Positions 17,735 through 27,032 of a stretch of 57,422 nt of DNA are shown here, one piece after another (within the stretch, counting starts at the first letter, position 1; each line of letters begins with the position of its first letter). Where the stretch lies: the NCBI GenBank assembly GCA_018701175.1, contig JABIWF010000014.1:1-57422 (forward strand), written 5' to 3'. A model generated the notes under the pieces. The model did no database searches, was not told where the DNA came from, and was given only the letters and a program-made list of their open reading frames with translations. Source of the DNA: Methanobacteriota archaeon. GTDB taxonomy: Archaea; Thermoplasmatota; Poseidoniia; Poseidoniales; Poseidoniaceae. A program made the translations under genes and the position numbers.

Positions 17735-17827
17735 CCTTTAATGAGAACTGAGCGGTATTCAACGCAGTATCATCAGTGCAACTGTTCAAGCAATTGTTGA
17801 AAGAGGAGAGGCCTGCAGGGTAGTAGC

Positions 17828-18163
17828 ATGAGCATCACCGCCGAGGAGATCTTGGCAGAAATTGGTCCGGTCCAAGAAATTTTGGATGAGCACGACGGTG
17901 TGGTCAATGTTCTCGATACAACCGATGGCAACATCATGCTCTCACTTGACGGTGGATGCAACGGCTGTTCATCCACTCCAATGACTGCAATGCAAATCTA
18001 CTATTCCCTGAAAAAACTCGACCACATCCATGATGTCATTTTCGTGAACGGCGAACTTCCAGAATACATGCGCACATTCATTGACCAAAAAATGGCAAAG
18101 GAAGCAGCCCAGCCTGCAACAGAAGCAGAAGAAACAAGTCAACCTCGTGGCGAAATTGTTTGA
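17828..18163 (+). CDS. NifU C-terminal-type iron-sulfur scaffold protein
   Basis: A 111-residue protein with the NifU/Nfu fold. [26 protein letters not shown] is followed by [12 protein letters not shown], the CxxC motif by which two subunits bind a labile [4Fe-4S] cluster. Family members carry or transfer clusters to apoproteins. A Glu/Ala-rich tail follows the domain. It abuts the convergent small membrane-protein gene at its 3' end. Confidence 0.85.
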   Translation: MSITAEEILAEIGPVQEILDEHDGVVNVLDTTDGNIMLSLDGGCNGCSSTPMTAMQIYYSLKKLDHIHDVIFVNGELPEYMRTFIDQKMAKEAAQPATEAEETSQPRGEIV

Positions 18164-18583
18164 TTACTCTGCTTCATTCTTGCCTATCGTGTGTGGATTA
18201 GCTCCAAATGAAACATTTTCGCCCTTGATGTTCATCCGTGCTGCAATGGCAATAACAATGCAAACCAATGAGAGAGGCTTTGGAAGGTAATTCGATCCCC
18301 AAAGCATCCCACCAGATAGTGAAAGCCACCAAAGCACGCCTGCAGCGGCGATTAACACGATGGCGATAATGTTCTGAACAATGTGTTCAGCCCGAGGTGA
18401 GCGGGAAAAAGTCGCAATAAACGTGAACAATACTGCCGAAATACCACACAGTGCTTCGGCGAGATGTTCGATGAAAATCACGCTGACCATGAACAGTGCT
18501 ACGGGCCGTGGTTCTTCAACATGAAGTCCGACCGGTGAAGGCAAGAGCAACGTTTGAGAAGGGTCGCCGACATCATCAGCCAT
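18164..18583 (-). CDS. small membrane protein of unknown function
   Basis: A 139-residue protein with about four hydrophobic segments (VALFMVSVIFIEHLAEAL, ISAVLFTFIATF, NIIAIVLIAAAGVLWWLSL, SLVCIVIAIAA). No family recognised. Two ATGs are possible, 18583 and 18664. The first lies on the same CATG palindrome that holds the polX start at 18582; the second would overlap the polX N-terminus by 83 bases. The shorter form is given because polX needs its first codons. Confidence 0.55.
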   Translation of the reverse strand: MADDVGDPSQTLLLPSPVGLHVEEPRPVALFMVSVIFIEHLAEALCGISAVLFTFIATFSRSPRAEHIVQNIIAIVLIAAAGVLWWLSLSGGMLWGSNYLPKPLSLVCIVIAIAARMNIKGENVSFGANPHTIGKNEAE

Positions 18584-20519
18584 GGCAGGCGGAGGATTCA
18601 CACTACCAAAGGCACGGCCGAGCGGCCCACCGTATTTCTCTCGCAACCAAATCGCTTCAGTCATGCATCAAGTGGCTGTTCTCTTGGAACTGAACGGTGC
18701 TAATGTGTTTCGTGTCCGCTCGTATCAAAATGCCAGTCGAATGCTCGGCGGCTTGACCGAAGACCTCGGTGAATTGGTTTCTACAGGGAGGCTTTTCGAA
18801 ATGAAAGGAATCGGCAAGGGCTTGGGTTCGGCACTTACTCAAGCAATAATGGATGGTGAGTGGCCGAGCGATTGGGTGGAGTTGCATAACACGACACCTC
18901 AAGGACTCATTGAGATGCTCGGAATCCCAGGACTCGGACCGAAGCGCATCAAACTGATGAACGAAGAACTTGGAGTTGATTCTGTCGCATCCCTAAAGGA
19001 AGCGGCAACGGATGGATTAATTGCGCCAATGAAAGGATTTGGCAAGAAATCTCAGCAACGAATGCTTGACGGAATCGAACTGTTGGCACGGTTCAGAGCT
19101 CGTCGAAGATTGGATGTTGGCTTGAAATACGGAGAGGCATTCCAAACGAAGATTGCCTCCATTGATGGTGTAATAAAGGCACAATTGGCCGGAAGTGCTC
19201 GCAGACGAAAAGAAACCATAGGCGACTTAGATCTCGTTGTTGCTGTAGAGGATGCGTACCATGAAAACGTGGCGCAAGCCATTCTATCGCTACCAGGAAT
19301 CGCCGATGTGAAAGGTGCTGGAGATTCAAAGATTAGTCTCATTCTTGACACAAGCATATTCGATGGTGGATTTACCGTTGGACACATCGACCAAAATGTG
19401 TTGGATGCCATCGGTGGAGATGATTACGAACAACTTGAGAGCGGTGGAACAATCGATGCCCAAGTACGGCTCGTTACTCCAGAAGTCTTCCCATTCACCT
19501 TAGCCTACTTCACCGGAAGTAAGGAGCACAACATTGCCATGCGGCAACGAGCCATTGACCGTGGACTGAAATTGAACGAGTTCGGACTCATTCCGGATGC
19601 CAAGGCTGGCGATTTGAAAGGCATGGCTGCTGCCAAGTTTTCTCTCAAAGCATCCACTGAAGAAGACATCTACCGTCACTTAGAACTCGATTGGGTTACG
19701 CCAGAACTGCGTGAAGACACCGGTGAAATCGTTGCTGCAGAGTCCTCCAACCTTCCACAGTTACTGTCGGGACAAGACATCCGGGGCGCACTGCATAACC
19801 ACACTACACTTTCAGATGGCGAAGCAACGCTGGAAGAGATGGCCGATACTGCGCGAAAAATGGGTTGGAATTGGTTGGGAATCGCTGACCATTCACCGAC
19901 GCTCAAAATCGCAAATGGAGCAAGTGCTGCAGATTTATTGGAGCAGGGAGAAACAATCCAACGCTACAATTCAGCATGGGCAAAAGAAGGCACAGACTTC
20001 CGACTCTTCCACGGTGTCGAATCGGATATTCTTGAAGGCGGCAAACTCGACCACCCCGACGAGGTTTTGTCCCAACTCGATTACACGGTAGCCTCCGTCC
20101 ATGCCCTCTCCAAATGGAAAGCTCGTGATGAGTTGCAAAACACAGAGGAATTAATGCAATGCATTGACCATCCATCAACAACCGTTCTCGGGCATCCTAC
20201 AGGTCGTATTCTACAAGGAAGGGATGGATACGAAGTTGACTTGTTTGCAGTGCTTGAACACATGGCAGAACACAACGAAGAGGGTCGACTCAAAGCGGTC
20301 GAGTTGAATGCAAGCCCCTACAGACTCGATTTGGACTGGAGATTATGCAAGCATGCGAAAGGTCTGGGCGTACCGGTCATCATCAATCCTGATGCACATT
20401 CAATTCGAGGACTTGCCGATATCAGTTATGGTGTCATGGCAGCACGTAAAGGTTGGATTGAGCCACATGATGTTCTCAACTCGCTCAGTGGCGAAGAACT
20501 CGAACGCCGTCTTTCGTAA
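18582..20519 (+). CDS. polX: family X DNA polymerase with PHP domain
   Basis: 645 residues. An N-terminal helical/HhH region (NQIASVMHQVAVLLEL, FRVRSY, then IPGLGPKRIKLM) is followed by the polymerase palm with GSARRRKETIGDLDLVV (two catalytic Asp) and IDAQVRLVTPEVFPFTLAYF (third Asp, then the GSKEHN motif). The C-terminal PHP domain has LHNHTTLSDGE, GIADHSP, VASVHAL and NPDAHSI, all with metal-binding His/Asp intact, as in bacterial PolX where PHP is a 3'-5' exonuclease or AP endonuclease. The role is gap filling in base excision repair. It heads a cluster ending in endonuclease III, which fits. Start at ATG 18582; a later ATG (18663) would truncate the first helix. Confidence 0.9.
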   Translation: MAGGGFTLPKARPSGPPYFSRNQIASVMHQVAVLLELNGANVFRVRSYQNASRMLGGLTEDLGELVSTGRLFEMKGIGKGLGSALTQAIMDGEWPSDWVELHNTTPQGLIEMLGIPGLGPKRIKLMNEELGVDSVASLKEAATDGLIAPMKGFGKKSQQRMLDGIELLARFRARRRLDVGLKYGEAFQTKIASIDGVIKAQLAGSARRRKETIGDLDLVVAVEDAYHENVAQAILSLPGIADVKGAGDSKISLILDTSIFDGGFTVGHIDQNVLDAIGGDDYEQLESGGTIDAQVRLVTPEVFPFTLAYFTGSKEHNIAMRQRAIDRGLKLNEFGLIPDAKAGDLKGMAAAKFSLKASTEEDIYRHLELDWVTPELREDTGEIVAAESSNLPQLLSGQDIRGALHNHTTLSDGEATLEEMADTARKMGWNWLGIADHSPTLKIANGASAADLLEQGETIQRYNSAWAKEGTDFRLFHGVESDILEGGKLDHPDEVLSQLDYTVASVHALSKWKARDELQNTEELMQCIDHPSTTVLGHPTGRILQGRDGYEVDLFAVLEHMAEHNEEGRLKAVELNASPYRLDLDWRLCKHAKGLGVPVIINPDAHSIRGLADISYGVMAARKGWIEPHDVLNSLSGEELERRLS

Positions 20520-20521
20520 GC

Positions 20522-20776
20522 GTGAAGAAACCACACATTCATGACATCCCCCCCACTCGGTTTACCATGCGTCTGCTACGAACGTTGATTATGGGAGGAG
20601 TCATGTTGATTCCCGGACTGTTGTTAGCGATGATCGTTTGGTACATCATGGGTCAGCCATCAACAGAACCGATGGAATCGATAATCTGTAACGGTATTCC
20701 TCTGTTTTCAGTCTCATTTGGTCTGTTCTTTGGTTGGGTAACAGGAGAAGCATACTCCGTCAAAATGGAGTCTTGA
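20522..20776 (+). CDS. small two-helix membrane protein
   Basis: An 84-residue protein with two membrane helices (LIMGGVMLIPGLLLAMIVWYI and IPLFSVSFGLFFGWVTGEA). Unknown family. The GTG start at 20522 is two bases after the polX stop; an ATG at 20567 is an alternative and would still give both helices. Located in the polX-nth cluster. Confidence 0.5.
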   Translation: MKKPHIHDIPPTRFTMRLLRTLIMGGVMLIPGLLLAMIVWYIMGQPSTEPMESIICNGIPLFSVSFGLFFGWVTGEAYSVKMES

Positions 20777-20785
20777 GGCGGTTGT

Positions 20786-21100
20786 ATGCCTCGTTTCAGT
20801 GTGAACCAGTGGGATGAGTTGAGCACTTTCTTCACGTCCTTTTTCAGACATGTGTCTGGCAATATCGAACAAACTGGAGACAGTATTCGATTCCAATCCC
20901 CAGTAACTTTGGTCGAAACCAGTCTCCATTTGTTTCGGGACGGTACATTCGGCGCAAATATGCCGCTTCACGGTATCGAGTCAAAGGTAGAAACAGTGGA
21001 TTTTCAAACCGAACCGCACCGTATCACATTTATTGGCCAGGGTCTTGAATACATTTACCGGATTCCAACCCAATTAGTCATAATGGAGAGAGATGAATGA
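20786..21100 (+). CDS. hypothetical protein in the polX-nth cluster
   Basis: A 104-residue soluble protein with alternating strand-like segments (GDSIRFQSPVTLVETSLHLF, HRITFIGQGLEYIYRIP). No family recognised. GAGGCGG lies just before the ATG. Its stop overlaps the nth start by four bases (ATGA), so the two are co-translated. Confidence 0.6.
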   Translation: MPRFSVNQWDELSTFFTSFFRHVSGNIEQTGDSIRFQSPVTLVETSLHLFRDGTFGANMPLHGIESKVETVDFQTEPHRITFIGQGLEYIYRIPTQLVIMERDE

Positions 21101-21747
21101 AACGCAAAGACAAGGCAGTAAAAATCGCAGCCATGCTTGAGGAATACTATCCGGAAACTCCAGTACCTCTCGACCACGAGAACGATTTTCAATTACTCAT
21201 CGCTGTTCTCATGAGCGCTCAAACAACAGATCTCAAAGTGAATGAAGTAACACCTGCTTTGTTTGCAAAAGCTCCAACTGCTGAAACTATGGTCCAACTG
21301 AGTGTCGAAACCATACTCAATGACATCCGGCAAGTTGGTCTTGCTCCGACGAAAGCAAAGAACATACATCGCCTCTCCGAACTGGTTATGGAACGGCATG
21401 AAGGTACAATACCTCAAACATTTGAGGAACTTGAAGCGTTACCTGGAGTAGGCCACAAGACTGCTGGAGTGGTCATGGCACAATCCTTTGGCGTACCCGC
21501 ATTTCCAATAGACACCCATATCCATCGACTTGCCGCACGGTGGGGCCTGTCCAATGATACCACTGTTCAACGAACTGAGCGTGACTTGAAAGCCATATTC
21601 CCGAAGGATTTGTGGAACAAGTTGCACTTACAAATCATCTTCTTTGGAAGAGAATACTGTCCTGCACGCAACCATGAACTTGAACAATGCCCAATCTGTT
21701 CTTGGGCAGCCACCAAGAAACGTATTGCGCAAGAAAAGAAGCGCTGA
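21097..21747 (+). CDS. nth: endonuclease III-type DNA glycosylase/AP lyase
   Basis: A 216-residue HhH-GPD glycosylase. The HhH hairpin ALPGVGHKTAGVV carries the catalytic Lys, and PIDTHIHRLAARWGL carries the catalytic Asp. LLIAVLMSAQTTD near residue 35 is the family's DNA-facing helix. The enzyme removes oxidised pyrimidines and nicks the abasic site. The C-terminal cluster region reads CPARNHELEQCPIC: only three Cys with spacing C-x9-C-x2-C, whereas the usual [4Fe-4S] loop is C-x6-C-x2-C-x5-C. It is the last gene of the polX cluster. Confidence 0.9.
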   Translation: MKRKDKAVKIAAMLEEYYPETPVPLDHENDFQLLIAVLMSAQTTDLKVNEVTPALFAKAPTAETMVQLSVETILNDIRQVGLAPTKAKNIHRLSELVMERHEGTIPQTFEELEALPGVGHKTAGVVMAQSFGVPAFPIDTHIHRLAARWGLSNDTTVQRTERDLKAIFPKDLWNKLHLQIIFFGREYCPARNHELEQCPICSWAATKKRIAQEKKR

Positions 21748-21749
21748 AA

Positions 21750-22199
21750 TCAAACGATTGAGATGCTACGGGATGCGACATTCAGCAGTACGAGCACACC
21801 GATGATCACCGCAGTCACTCGTAGTGCAGTATGATCGTATTTTTCATCGTACGATTCACGCAGCATAGCATAGCCGATCAACCCTAATCCAAAGGACTGA
21901 AGAATGGTTCCGACTGAACCAATAACTCGATTGAGGTCATTGTGCGCTTCTGTGTCTTCGGCTATTTTTTCAGTAACACCTTCCGCTTCAAGGTCATAAT
22001 CGACGACCGATGGAGGGCCAAACATTTCGACGACTTCGACAAAAACAACAGATGCGAGTATCAGAATGACGCCGAGCATCAACCAGCGGTGGAATGAATA
22101 ACTCAGTGGTGAGGTTTGAAATCCGGCAGCAGGCAAGTACGGCGAGGGAGCAGGAGGGTTTTGAGCAGCGGATGCAGCAGGTGGAGGCGGGGCTTGCAT
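21750..22199 (-). CDS. small membrane protein downstream of arlJ
   Basis: About 149 residues. A Pro/Ala-rich cytoplasmic-looking N-terminus is followed by three hydrophobic segments (WLMLGVILILASVVFVEVVE, VIGSVGTILQSFGLGLIGYA, VTAVIIGVLVLLNVAS) separated by an acidic loop. Unknown family. It lies 39 bases after the arlJ stop on the same strand and may be the last gene of the archaellum transcript. A second in-frame start exists three codons earlier (22208). Confidence 0.6.
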   Translation of the reverse strand: MQAPPPPAASAAQNPPAPSPYLPAAGFQTSPLSYSFHRWLMLGVILILASVVFVEVVEMFGPPSVVDYDLEAEGVTEKIAEDTEAHNDLNRVIGSVGTILQSFGLGLIGYAMLRESYDEKYDHTALRVTAVIIGVLVLLNVASRSISIV

Positions 22200-22238
22200 G
22201 GCAACCAATCACTGACTGGGATTATGATTGTTGGGTCG

Positions 22239-24041
22239 TTAAACGCCAAACACAGCAGATGCGGCTTCCAGTACCAGCGAAGTGATGTATGAAGTGATGC
22301 CTGCAACCCAAAGCAGTTGAATTCCTTGACCCATAGCGGTTGTCCAGATTCCTCCTCGCAACCGATTCGAAATGATTGAGACTGCGATAACTTGGAAGAG
22401 TATGAGAATGGAAACGATAATCTTGAACATTCGAATATTTTCTCCAACTCCTGAAGCATCTTCCATGACTGGAAGGGCCAACCCTGCGCCGAATTCAGCC
22501 AAAGCACCAACATCCGTATCGGTGAAGTTTTCAGCAACACCTGCAATGGAATCGCCGAGCTTGAGGACAATAGCAATGGTTACGTTGAGACTGGTCACCG
22601 AAGCAATAAGCAGACCAAGAGCGACACCACGCATGGTATTGGCAGAGAGAGCCCTTCTTCTTCGTAATGAAAGCAAACTTCCTACTGAGCGGGAAACCAT
22701 CTCAGCGGTGTCTGCTGGCTTCCCTGACGATTGTGAACCTTCGATGTAGATACGTGTGTAGCGAGAGATAACAGCAGAATTGGTATCTGCGTTGAAGTAG
22801 TCCCAAGCTCGATCGGAATCAATACGAGTGGACAGACGCTTTTCCAATCGATCAATAGAACGGTCGAGCATACCAAAGTCAATGCCTCGCAAGGCTTTGA
22901 TGGTGGCTGATGGTTCAGATGAACGAGCCTGAGCCGTACCACCCAAGGCTCGAATAAAGTCGGGATAAGTTTCGTCTCTTCGCAGCACTTGGCGTTCTTC
23001 TCTTCCAATCATAATTGCTGGAATCAGCATGGGTGAAAGAGGGGCGGCAATGAAAATGAGACCGTATCGGTCCCATTGATTGGTAACTGCTTCCCACGAT
23101 GCAGCAAGTAGGATGACCATAATGACGGTTAAGAAACTGGTGAGAATACTGGCACCTGCAAGTGCTCGGAAGAAATTAAGTCGGAACGGTGTATCCATTT
23201 CATCACGAGCAAAAGTTGGATCTTCGGGTACTGTCGCTCTAAACGCAAAGACTGCAGCGACTTGGATAATCGTAAAGACAAGTGATGCCAAAAGAATGAA
23301 TCTCAATCGACTGGCCACCATAATCGGAGTATCGGAATCTGAACCAACTTCGAACAGAACCAGATGGATTCCGGCAATAACGAGCCCGAACAATCCTGCT
23401 GAAACCAAAGAAACGTAGATTTCCTTCATGGTATCTACAGATTCAAGGCGAGTATCGTAGAGAGTCGTGTATTGTTCAGCGACGGTCTCTTGCTCAGAAC
23501 GCATGAACTCATCGATGGCTTGGCCTGCTTCAATGGAAAACGCCATCCTATCGAGGAAATCTGCCCATAGCGGACTAGGGCTTTGTTGTGCCACAATACG
23601 AGATGCCTCTGGGAGAGAAGTGTGCCATTTGTCAACAAGTGTTTCAATTCGTTTGACTTCATTCGCCAATTCACCGTAATCACTCATTTGTTTGAGAATA
23701 TCGAAAATAGATTGAGCACCTACTTCACCGAGCGATAAAATACCCATTCGAGTGATGAACATGTGCATCTCTTTCTCAATCAAGGTTGCAGACCGTTGAA
23801 CATCGAGCAATGGATATGCTGCTGCTGCTGCACCTGCCAGAATGGGCAAAAGGAAAATGAGAAGAATTCCAGCAGCACCAGAAAACAGTGCACCTTCTGC
23901 AAGACCACCGGTGAGGAAAATAAGAAGGAAAGAAAACAAGAATCCGGCAATGGCTGCACCACCGACGTAAAATAAAAGGAATTGACCGACAGGAATCTCA
24001 ACGCGACGAAGGGCGATTTGCCAGTAAGACATTCGCTGCAT
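22239..24041 (-). CDS. arlJ: archaellum membrane platform protein ArlJ/FlaJ
   Basis: A 600-residue polytopic protein of the TadC/GspF/FlaJ class. An N-terminal pair of helices, a cytoplasmic domain (ATLIEKEMHMFITRMGILS, SIFDILKQMSDYG), further helices, a second cytoplasmic domain with YPDFIRALGGTAQARS (a typical second T2SSF segment), and C-terminal helices are visible. ArlJ is the membrane core on which the ATPase ArlI acts during archaellin assembly. GAGGTGA is placed seven bases before ATG 24041. It follows arlI by 11 bases. Confidence 0.88.
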   Translation of the reverse strand: MQRMSYWQIALRRVEIPVGQFLLFYVGGAAIAGFLFSFLLIFLTGGLAEGALFSGAAGILLIFLLPILAGAAAAAYPLLDVQRSATLIEKEMHMFITRMGILSLGEVGAQSIFDILKQMSDYGELANEVKRIETLVDKWHTSLPEASRIVAQQSPSPLWADFLDRMAFSIEAGQAIDEFMRSEQETVAEQYTTLYDTRLESVDTMKEIYVSLVSAGLFGLVIAGIHLVLFEVGSDSDTPIMVASRLRFILLASLVFTIIQVAAVFAFRATVPEDPTFARDEMDTPFRLNFFRALAGASILTSFLTVIMVILLAASWEAVTNQWDRYGLIFIAAPLSPMLIPAIMIGREERQVLRRDETYPDFIRALGGTAQARSSEPSATIKALRGIDFGMLDRSIDRLEKRLSTRIDSDRAWDYFNADTNSAVISRYTRIYIEGSQSSGKPADTAEMVSRSVGSLLSLRRRRALSANTMRGVALGLLIASVTSLNVTIAIVLKLGDSIAGVAENFTDTDVGALAEFGAGLALPVMEDASGVGENIRMFKIIVSILILFQVIAVSIISNRLRGGIWTTAMGQGIQLLWVAGITSYITSLVLEAASAVFGV

Positions 24042-24052
24042 TCGACATCACC

Positions 24053-25774
24053 TCACGTATGGTTTACTCCAGTCCATGTATCTACGGCTTTTTCAAAGTA
24101 TTCCCATCCGTTGTTGTAGTAGATGCCAATCAAGTCGAAGACGTCATCATAATGCGTCAATTCTCGTTCCACCATTCTGTCAAGTGCAGCGGCTCTCTTC
24201 AGCATTTCATCGTAAATGTCACGCTTGTTCGAGAACCCAGCCATTGCTGCAATTTTATTTTCCAGCAGGTGGCTTTGGAACATACCACGGAAATAGTGCT
24301 TATCCTTGACAGGATCCCATTCGAACATTCCACGGGTGAGTACACCATCGCTGTGCTTGTTGTAACCGATAACCTCGTCGATTCCAGTAACACGTCGAGC
24401 AATTCCGCCACCAGGTGCTTCAACAACTTCTTGGAAAATGGCAAAGTTTAGGTTGTCGAAAAAGCGAATTGGAACGTTAATCGGGTCACCAGTAAATCTT
24501 TGAATCATTTTGACAATGGATGAAGCGTGGAATGTTGCAATAACTGGGTGGCCTGTCTGCATAGCCTGGAAAGCAGTTGCGCCTTCAACACCACGAATTT
24601 CACCGATGATGATGTACCGTGGGCGGCTACGTAGAGCTGCCTTGAGCAAATCGAACATTTCGACACGAGATTCCTCGTTCTTCGATGAACGAGTAACGAG
24701 TCGTTGCCAAATCTTGTGTCGCACCTTCACTTCAGGCGTATCTTCTGCAGAGTAAATCTTAACGTTGTGGTCTATGAACGGCAGAATAGCATTGAGTGTA
24801 GTGGTTTTACCGGATGCAGTTTCTCCAGACACAAGTACTGACATACCGTATTCAAGGCAAATCCAAATGTAAGCAGCAACCTGTGAAGATATTGTACCCC
24901 AAGCTATGAGTTGTGTAATCGAGATGGTTTCTTCAGCGAACTTACGGATAGTAAACGACGGACCGAGCATTGAAACGTCGTCAGAGAAAATAATGTTGAT
25001 ACGTGAACCGTCGAGCAGTGCACCATCAATAATCGGTTTGTTGTCTGAAACAGGTCGCCCTATTCTTTCCGACATTGCGCGTAAAAAGCGAGAAAGAAGT
25101 TCTCGATCACGGAACCGAATGTTGGATGTTACCATTCCAAACACTTTGTGATCCATGTGTACGTGCTTCAATCCAATCGAGTGAATATCTTCCAGCATCT
25201 CATCGGAGAGAAGTGGTTCAAGTGGGCCGTTACGGATTAAATCTCGAACGACAATGTAGCGTAGTCGTTCTCGTTGGGCTTCAGTGACAATGAGACGCTT
25301 GTCATCCATACCTAGCATTTCCCAGAAGCGCCCTTGGCGACGTACATTGGTAAGTGCTTCAGTATCGAGGAGCGTGTATCGTTCAATCATCTGAGAGAGA
25401 ATGTTTTCGAATTCGTCATCAGTAGTGAATGAAGGTGCGGTTGGAGCCTCTTGGAGTAGTGTTTCAATTAGACCACGGCGGATGTTTTCCTCTTCTTCGG
25501 AAAGTTGAGGTTCGAGCCCAAACCAAAGAATCTGCCCTCCACCTTCTTCATCTGCCGGAGGTTCGTAAATATGTACAAAAATCGGTTCTTTGGTGATATA
25601 AATGAGATTGTATGGCCGTTCCTTTTTGGCCCCACGGTCTAATGGGCCGTAATAAATTGGGCGTGAACCATGGCTTGATTCAAAGTCACGTACCCATTCA
25701 GCGACGTGAGGATGTGCATTCATGACCCCGTTGAGATCGCCTCGAGCAAACTTGAGTTCTTCATCGACCATCAT
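24053..25774 (-). CDS. arlI: archaellum assembly/rotation ATPase ArlI/FlaI
   Basis: A 573-residue secretion ATPase of the GspE/FlaI family. The Walker A motif GETASGKTTTLNAIL is near residue 317. The Asp box and Walker B region are DHNVKIYSAEDTPE and RPRYIIIGEIRGVEGATAFQAM, and the His box is ATFHASS. The N-terminal domain is present. ArlI powers both filament assembly and rotation, working with ArlH and ArlJ that flank it here. GAGGTG lies directly upstream of the start. Confidence 0.92.
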   Translation of the reverse strand: MMVDEELKFARGDLNGVMNAHPHVAEWVRDFESSHGSRPIYYGPLDRGAKKERPYNLIYITKEPIFVHIYEPPADEEGGGQILWFGLEPQLSEEEENIRRGLIETLLQEAPTAPSFTTDDEFENILSQMIERYTLLDTEALTNVRRQGRFWEMLGMDDKRLIVTEAQRERLRYIVVRDLIRNGPLEPLLSDEMLEDIHSIGLKHVHMDHKVFGMVTSNIRFRDRELLSRFLRAMSERIGRPVSDNKPIIDGALLDGSRINIIFSDDVSMLGPSFTIRKFAEETISITQLIAWGTISSQVAAYIWICLEYGMSVLVSGETASGKTTTLNAILPFIDHNVKIYSAEDTPEVKVRHKIWQRLVTRSSKNEESRVEMFDLLKAALRSRPRYIIIGEIRGVEGATAFQAMQTGHPVIATFHASSIVKMIQRFTGDPINVPIRFFDNLNFAIFQEVVEAPGGGIARRVTGIDEVIGYNKHSDGVLTRGMFEWDPVKDKHYFRGMFQSHLLENKIAAMAGFSNKRDIYDEMLKRAAALDRMVERELTHYDDVFDLIGIYYNNGWEYFEKAVDTWTGVNHT

Positions 25775-25783
25775 AACACCTCA

Positions 25784-26524
25784 TCAGCTAACCGCCGTAA
25801 TATCAACGATGAAGCCCATTCCTGGTTCAACTCGCCATCCAATGGATGTTTGAATCGGACCGGCTGCTCTCAAAAACCGAGTGATGACGATGTTTCGCTT
25901 AATCTCGCCACCAATCATTGCCGTTTGCAAGTCGAGAACGACTTCAGCAGAGGCACGCAATGTGTGCATCAGTTTATGGTCCATTTCTTCAGGATCTATG
26001 CAAAGCATCAACGAACGACCCTTTGAACACACCTGCCGTAGCCGCTGCATGAGTTGGAATCGACTCGTATCGTCAAGATCACTTGGCATAATCGAACTGG
26101 CAGAGTCGATGATAACAACATCTGCGAGCTCTATTGCTTCGGATTGAAGAACTTCTTCAAGTCCGACGTCCGGCAATGATTCAGCAATTGTTCCAAATCG
26201 GCTGAACACCAAGAGGCGTCCTTCTCGAATGGCGTCGGTAACCCCATAGCCAAGAGATTCCATTTGCTCAACCCATCCACGAGTTGTCAGTTCAGTTGTG
26301 ATGACCAGAACTTTGACTCCATTTTCAGCAAGCCCGAAAGCAAGACGTTGAGAAAGAAGTGACTTTCCGCCACCGACAGCACCTTGCAACACATACAGAG
26401 AGCGGTTCGGCATTCGAAGCCCCATCGAGTCTGCAAGAGAGTCGGTTTCCAATTCGTATGGGAAGCCGTCTTCCTTCGGCTTGTGTGCCGCAGTAAAAGG
26501 GTCATCCTTGACATGCTCATCCAT
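25784..26524 (-). CDS. arlH: archaellum ATP-binding regulator ArlH/FlaH
   Basis: A 246-residue RecA-like protein. Walker A is GAVGGGKSLLSQRL near residue 47; Walker B is LADVVIIDSASSIMPSD. ArlH forms a ring under the motor and regulates ArlI through nucleotide binding. ATG 26524 (MDEHVKDDPF) overlaps the end of arlG by eight bases; a longer open frame exists but runs deeper into arlG. Gene order G-H-I-J is the standard archaellum order. Confidence 0.88.
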   Translation of the reverse strand: MDEHVKDDPFTAAHKPKEDGFPYELETDSLADSMGLRMPNRSLYVLQGAVGGGKSLLSQRLAFGLAENGVKVLVITTELTTRGWVEQMESLGYGVTDAIREGRLLVFSRFGTIAESLPDVGLEEVLQSEAIELADVVIIDSASSIMPSDLDDTSRFQLMQRLRQVCSKGRSLMLCIDPEEMDHKLMHTLRASAEVVLDLQTAMIGGEIKRNIVITRFLRAAGPIQTSIGWRVEPGMGFIVDITAVS

Positions 26525-27023
26525 TGATACGCACCTCTTGATTGAAACTCGCACTTGAAGTAAGTCCGGAGACATATTCTGAGGTAACGGTCACGAACAC
26601 ACTGATGTCGGTGTTATCTGCATATGAGTTGAACGTGTTGTTCGATACAGCCACTTCAAGCAAAACATTGGGATTCCAAGCCGTAGGCGTGGGTGTCCCC
26701 AAAAACGAGGTAGAAACGCCAGTAGCGGGTACAGAAAGGCCGTCAATGAGAACTTGCATTTTTGTTTCATCCATTGGATGCTCTCCAGTGTTGAGGATGT
26801 AAAAGGTGATTTCATGGTCCGTTCCAGACCGGTCAATGTTGACGTTCATGGGGTCACCTGCAAAATCAATAGCGACTTCTTCTGAAAGTTGTAAACCTCT
26901 TTGTTGTTTTTGGATAACTTGAGAAGTCGACGACCATTCTTGAATCAAGACTGCACTGGCAGAACTTGAGATCAGCAAGGCGCTGATGAGCATAATGTAT
27001 GTCGAAGCTCCTCCGTCTGCCAT
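26517..27023 (-). CDS. arlG: archaellum stator protein ArlG/FlaG
   Basis: A 168-residue protein with a single N-terminal membrane helix (STYIMLISALLISSSASAVLI) and an extracytoplasmic beta domain with FYILNTGEHPMDE, a common ArlF/G-type strand pattern. In other archaea ArlG forms a filament capped by ArlF and ties the motor to the S-layer. GAGGTG precedes the start. It overlaps arlH by eight bases. Confidence 0.78.
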   Translation of the reverse strand: MADGGASTYIMLISALLISSSASAVLIQEWSSTSQVIQKQQRGLQLSEEVAIDFAGDPMNVNIDRSGTDHEITFYILNTGEHPMDETKMQVLIDGLSVPATGVSTSFLGTPTPTAWNPNVLLEVAVSNNTFNSYADNTDISVFVTVTSEYVSGLTSSASFNQEVRING

Positions 27024-27032
27024 AGTAACACC

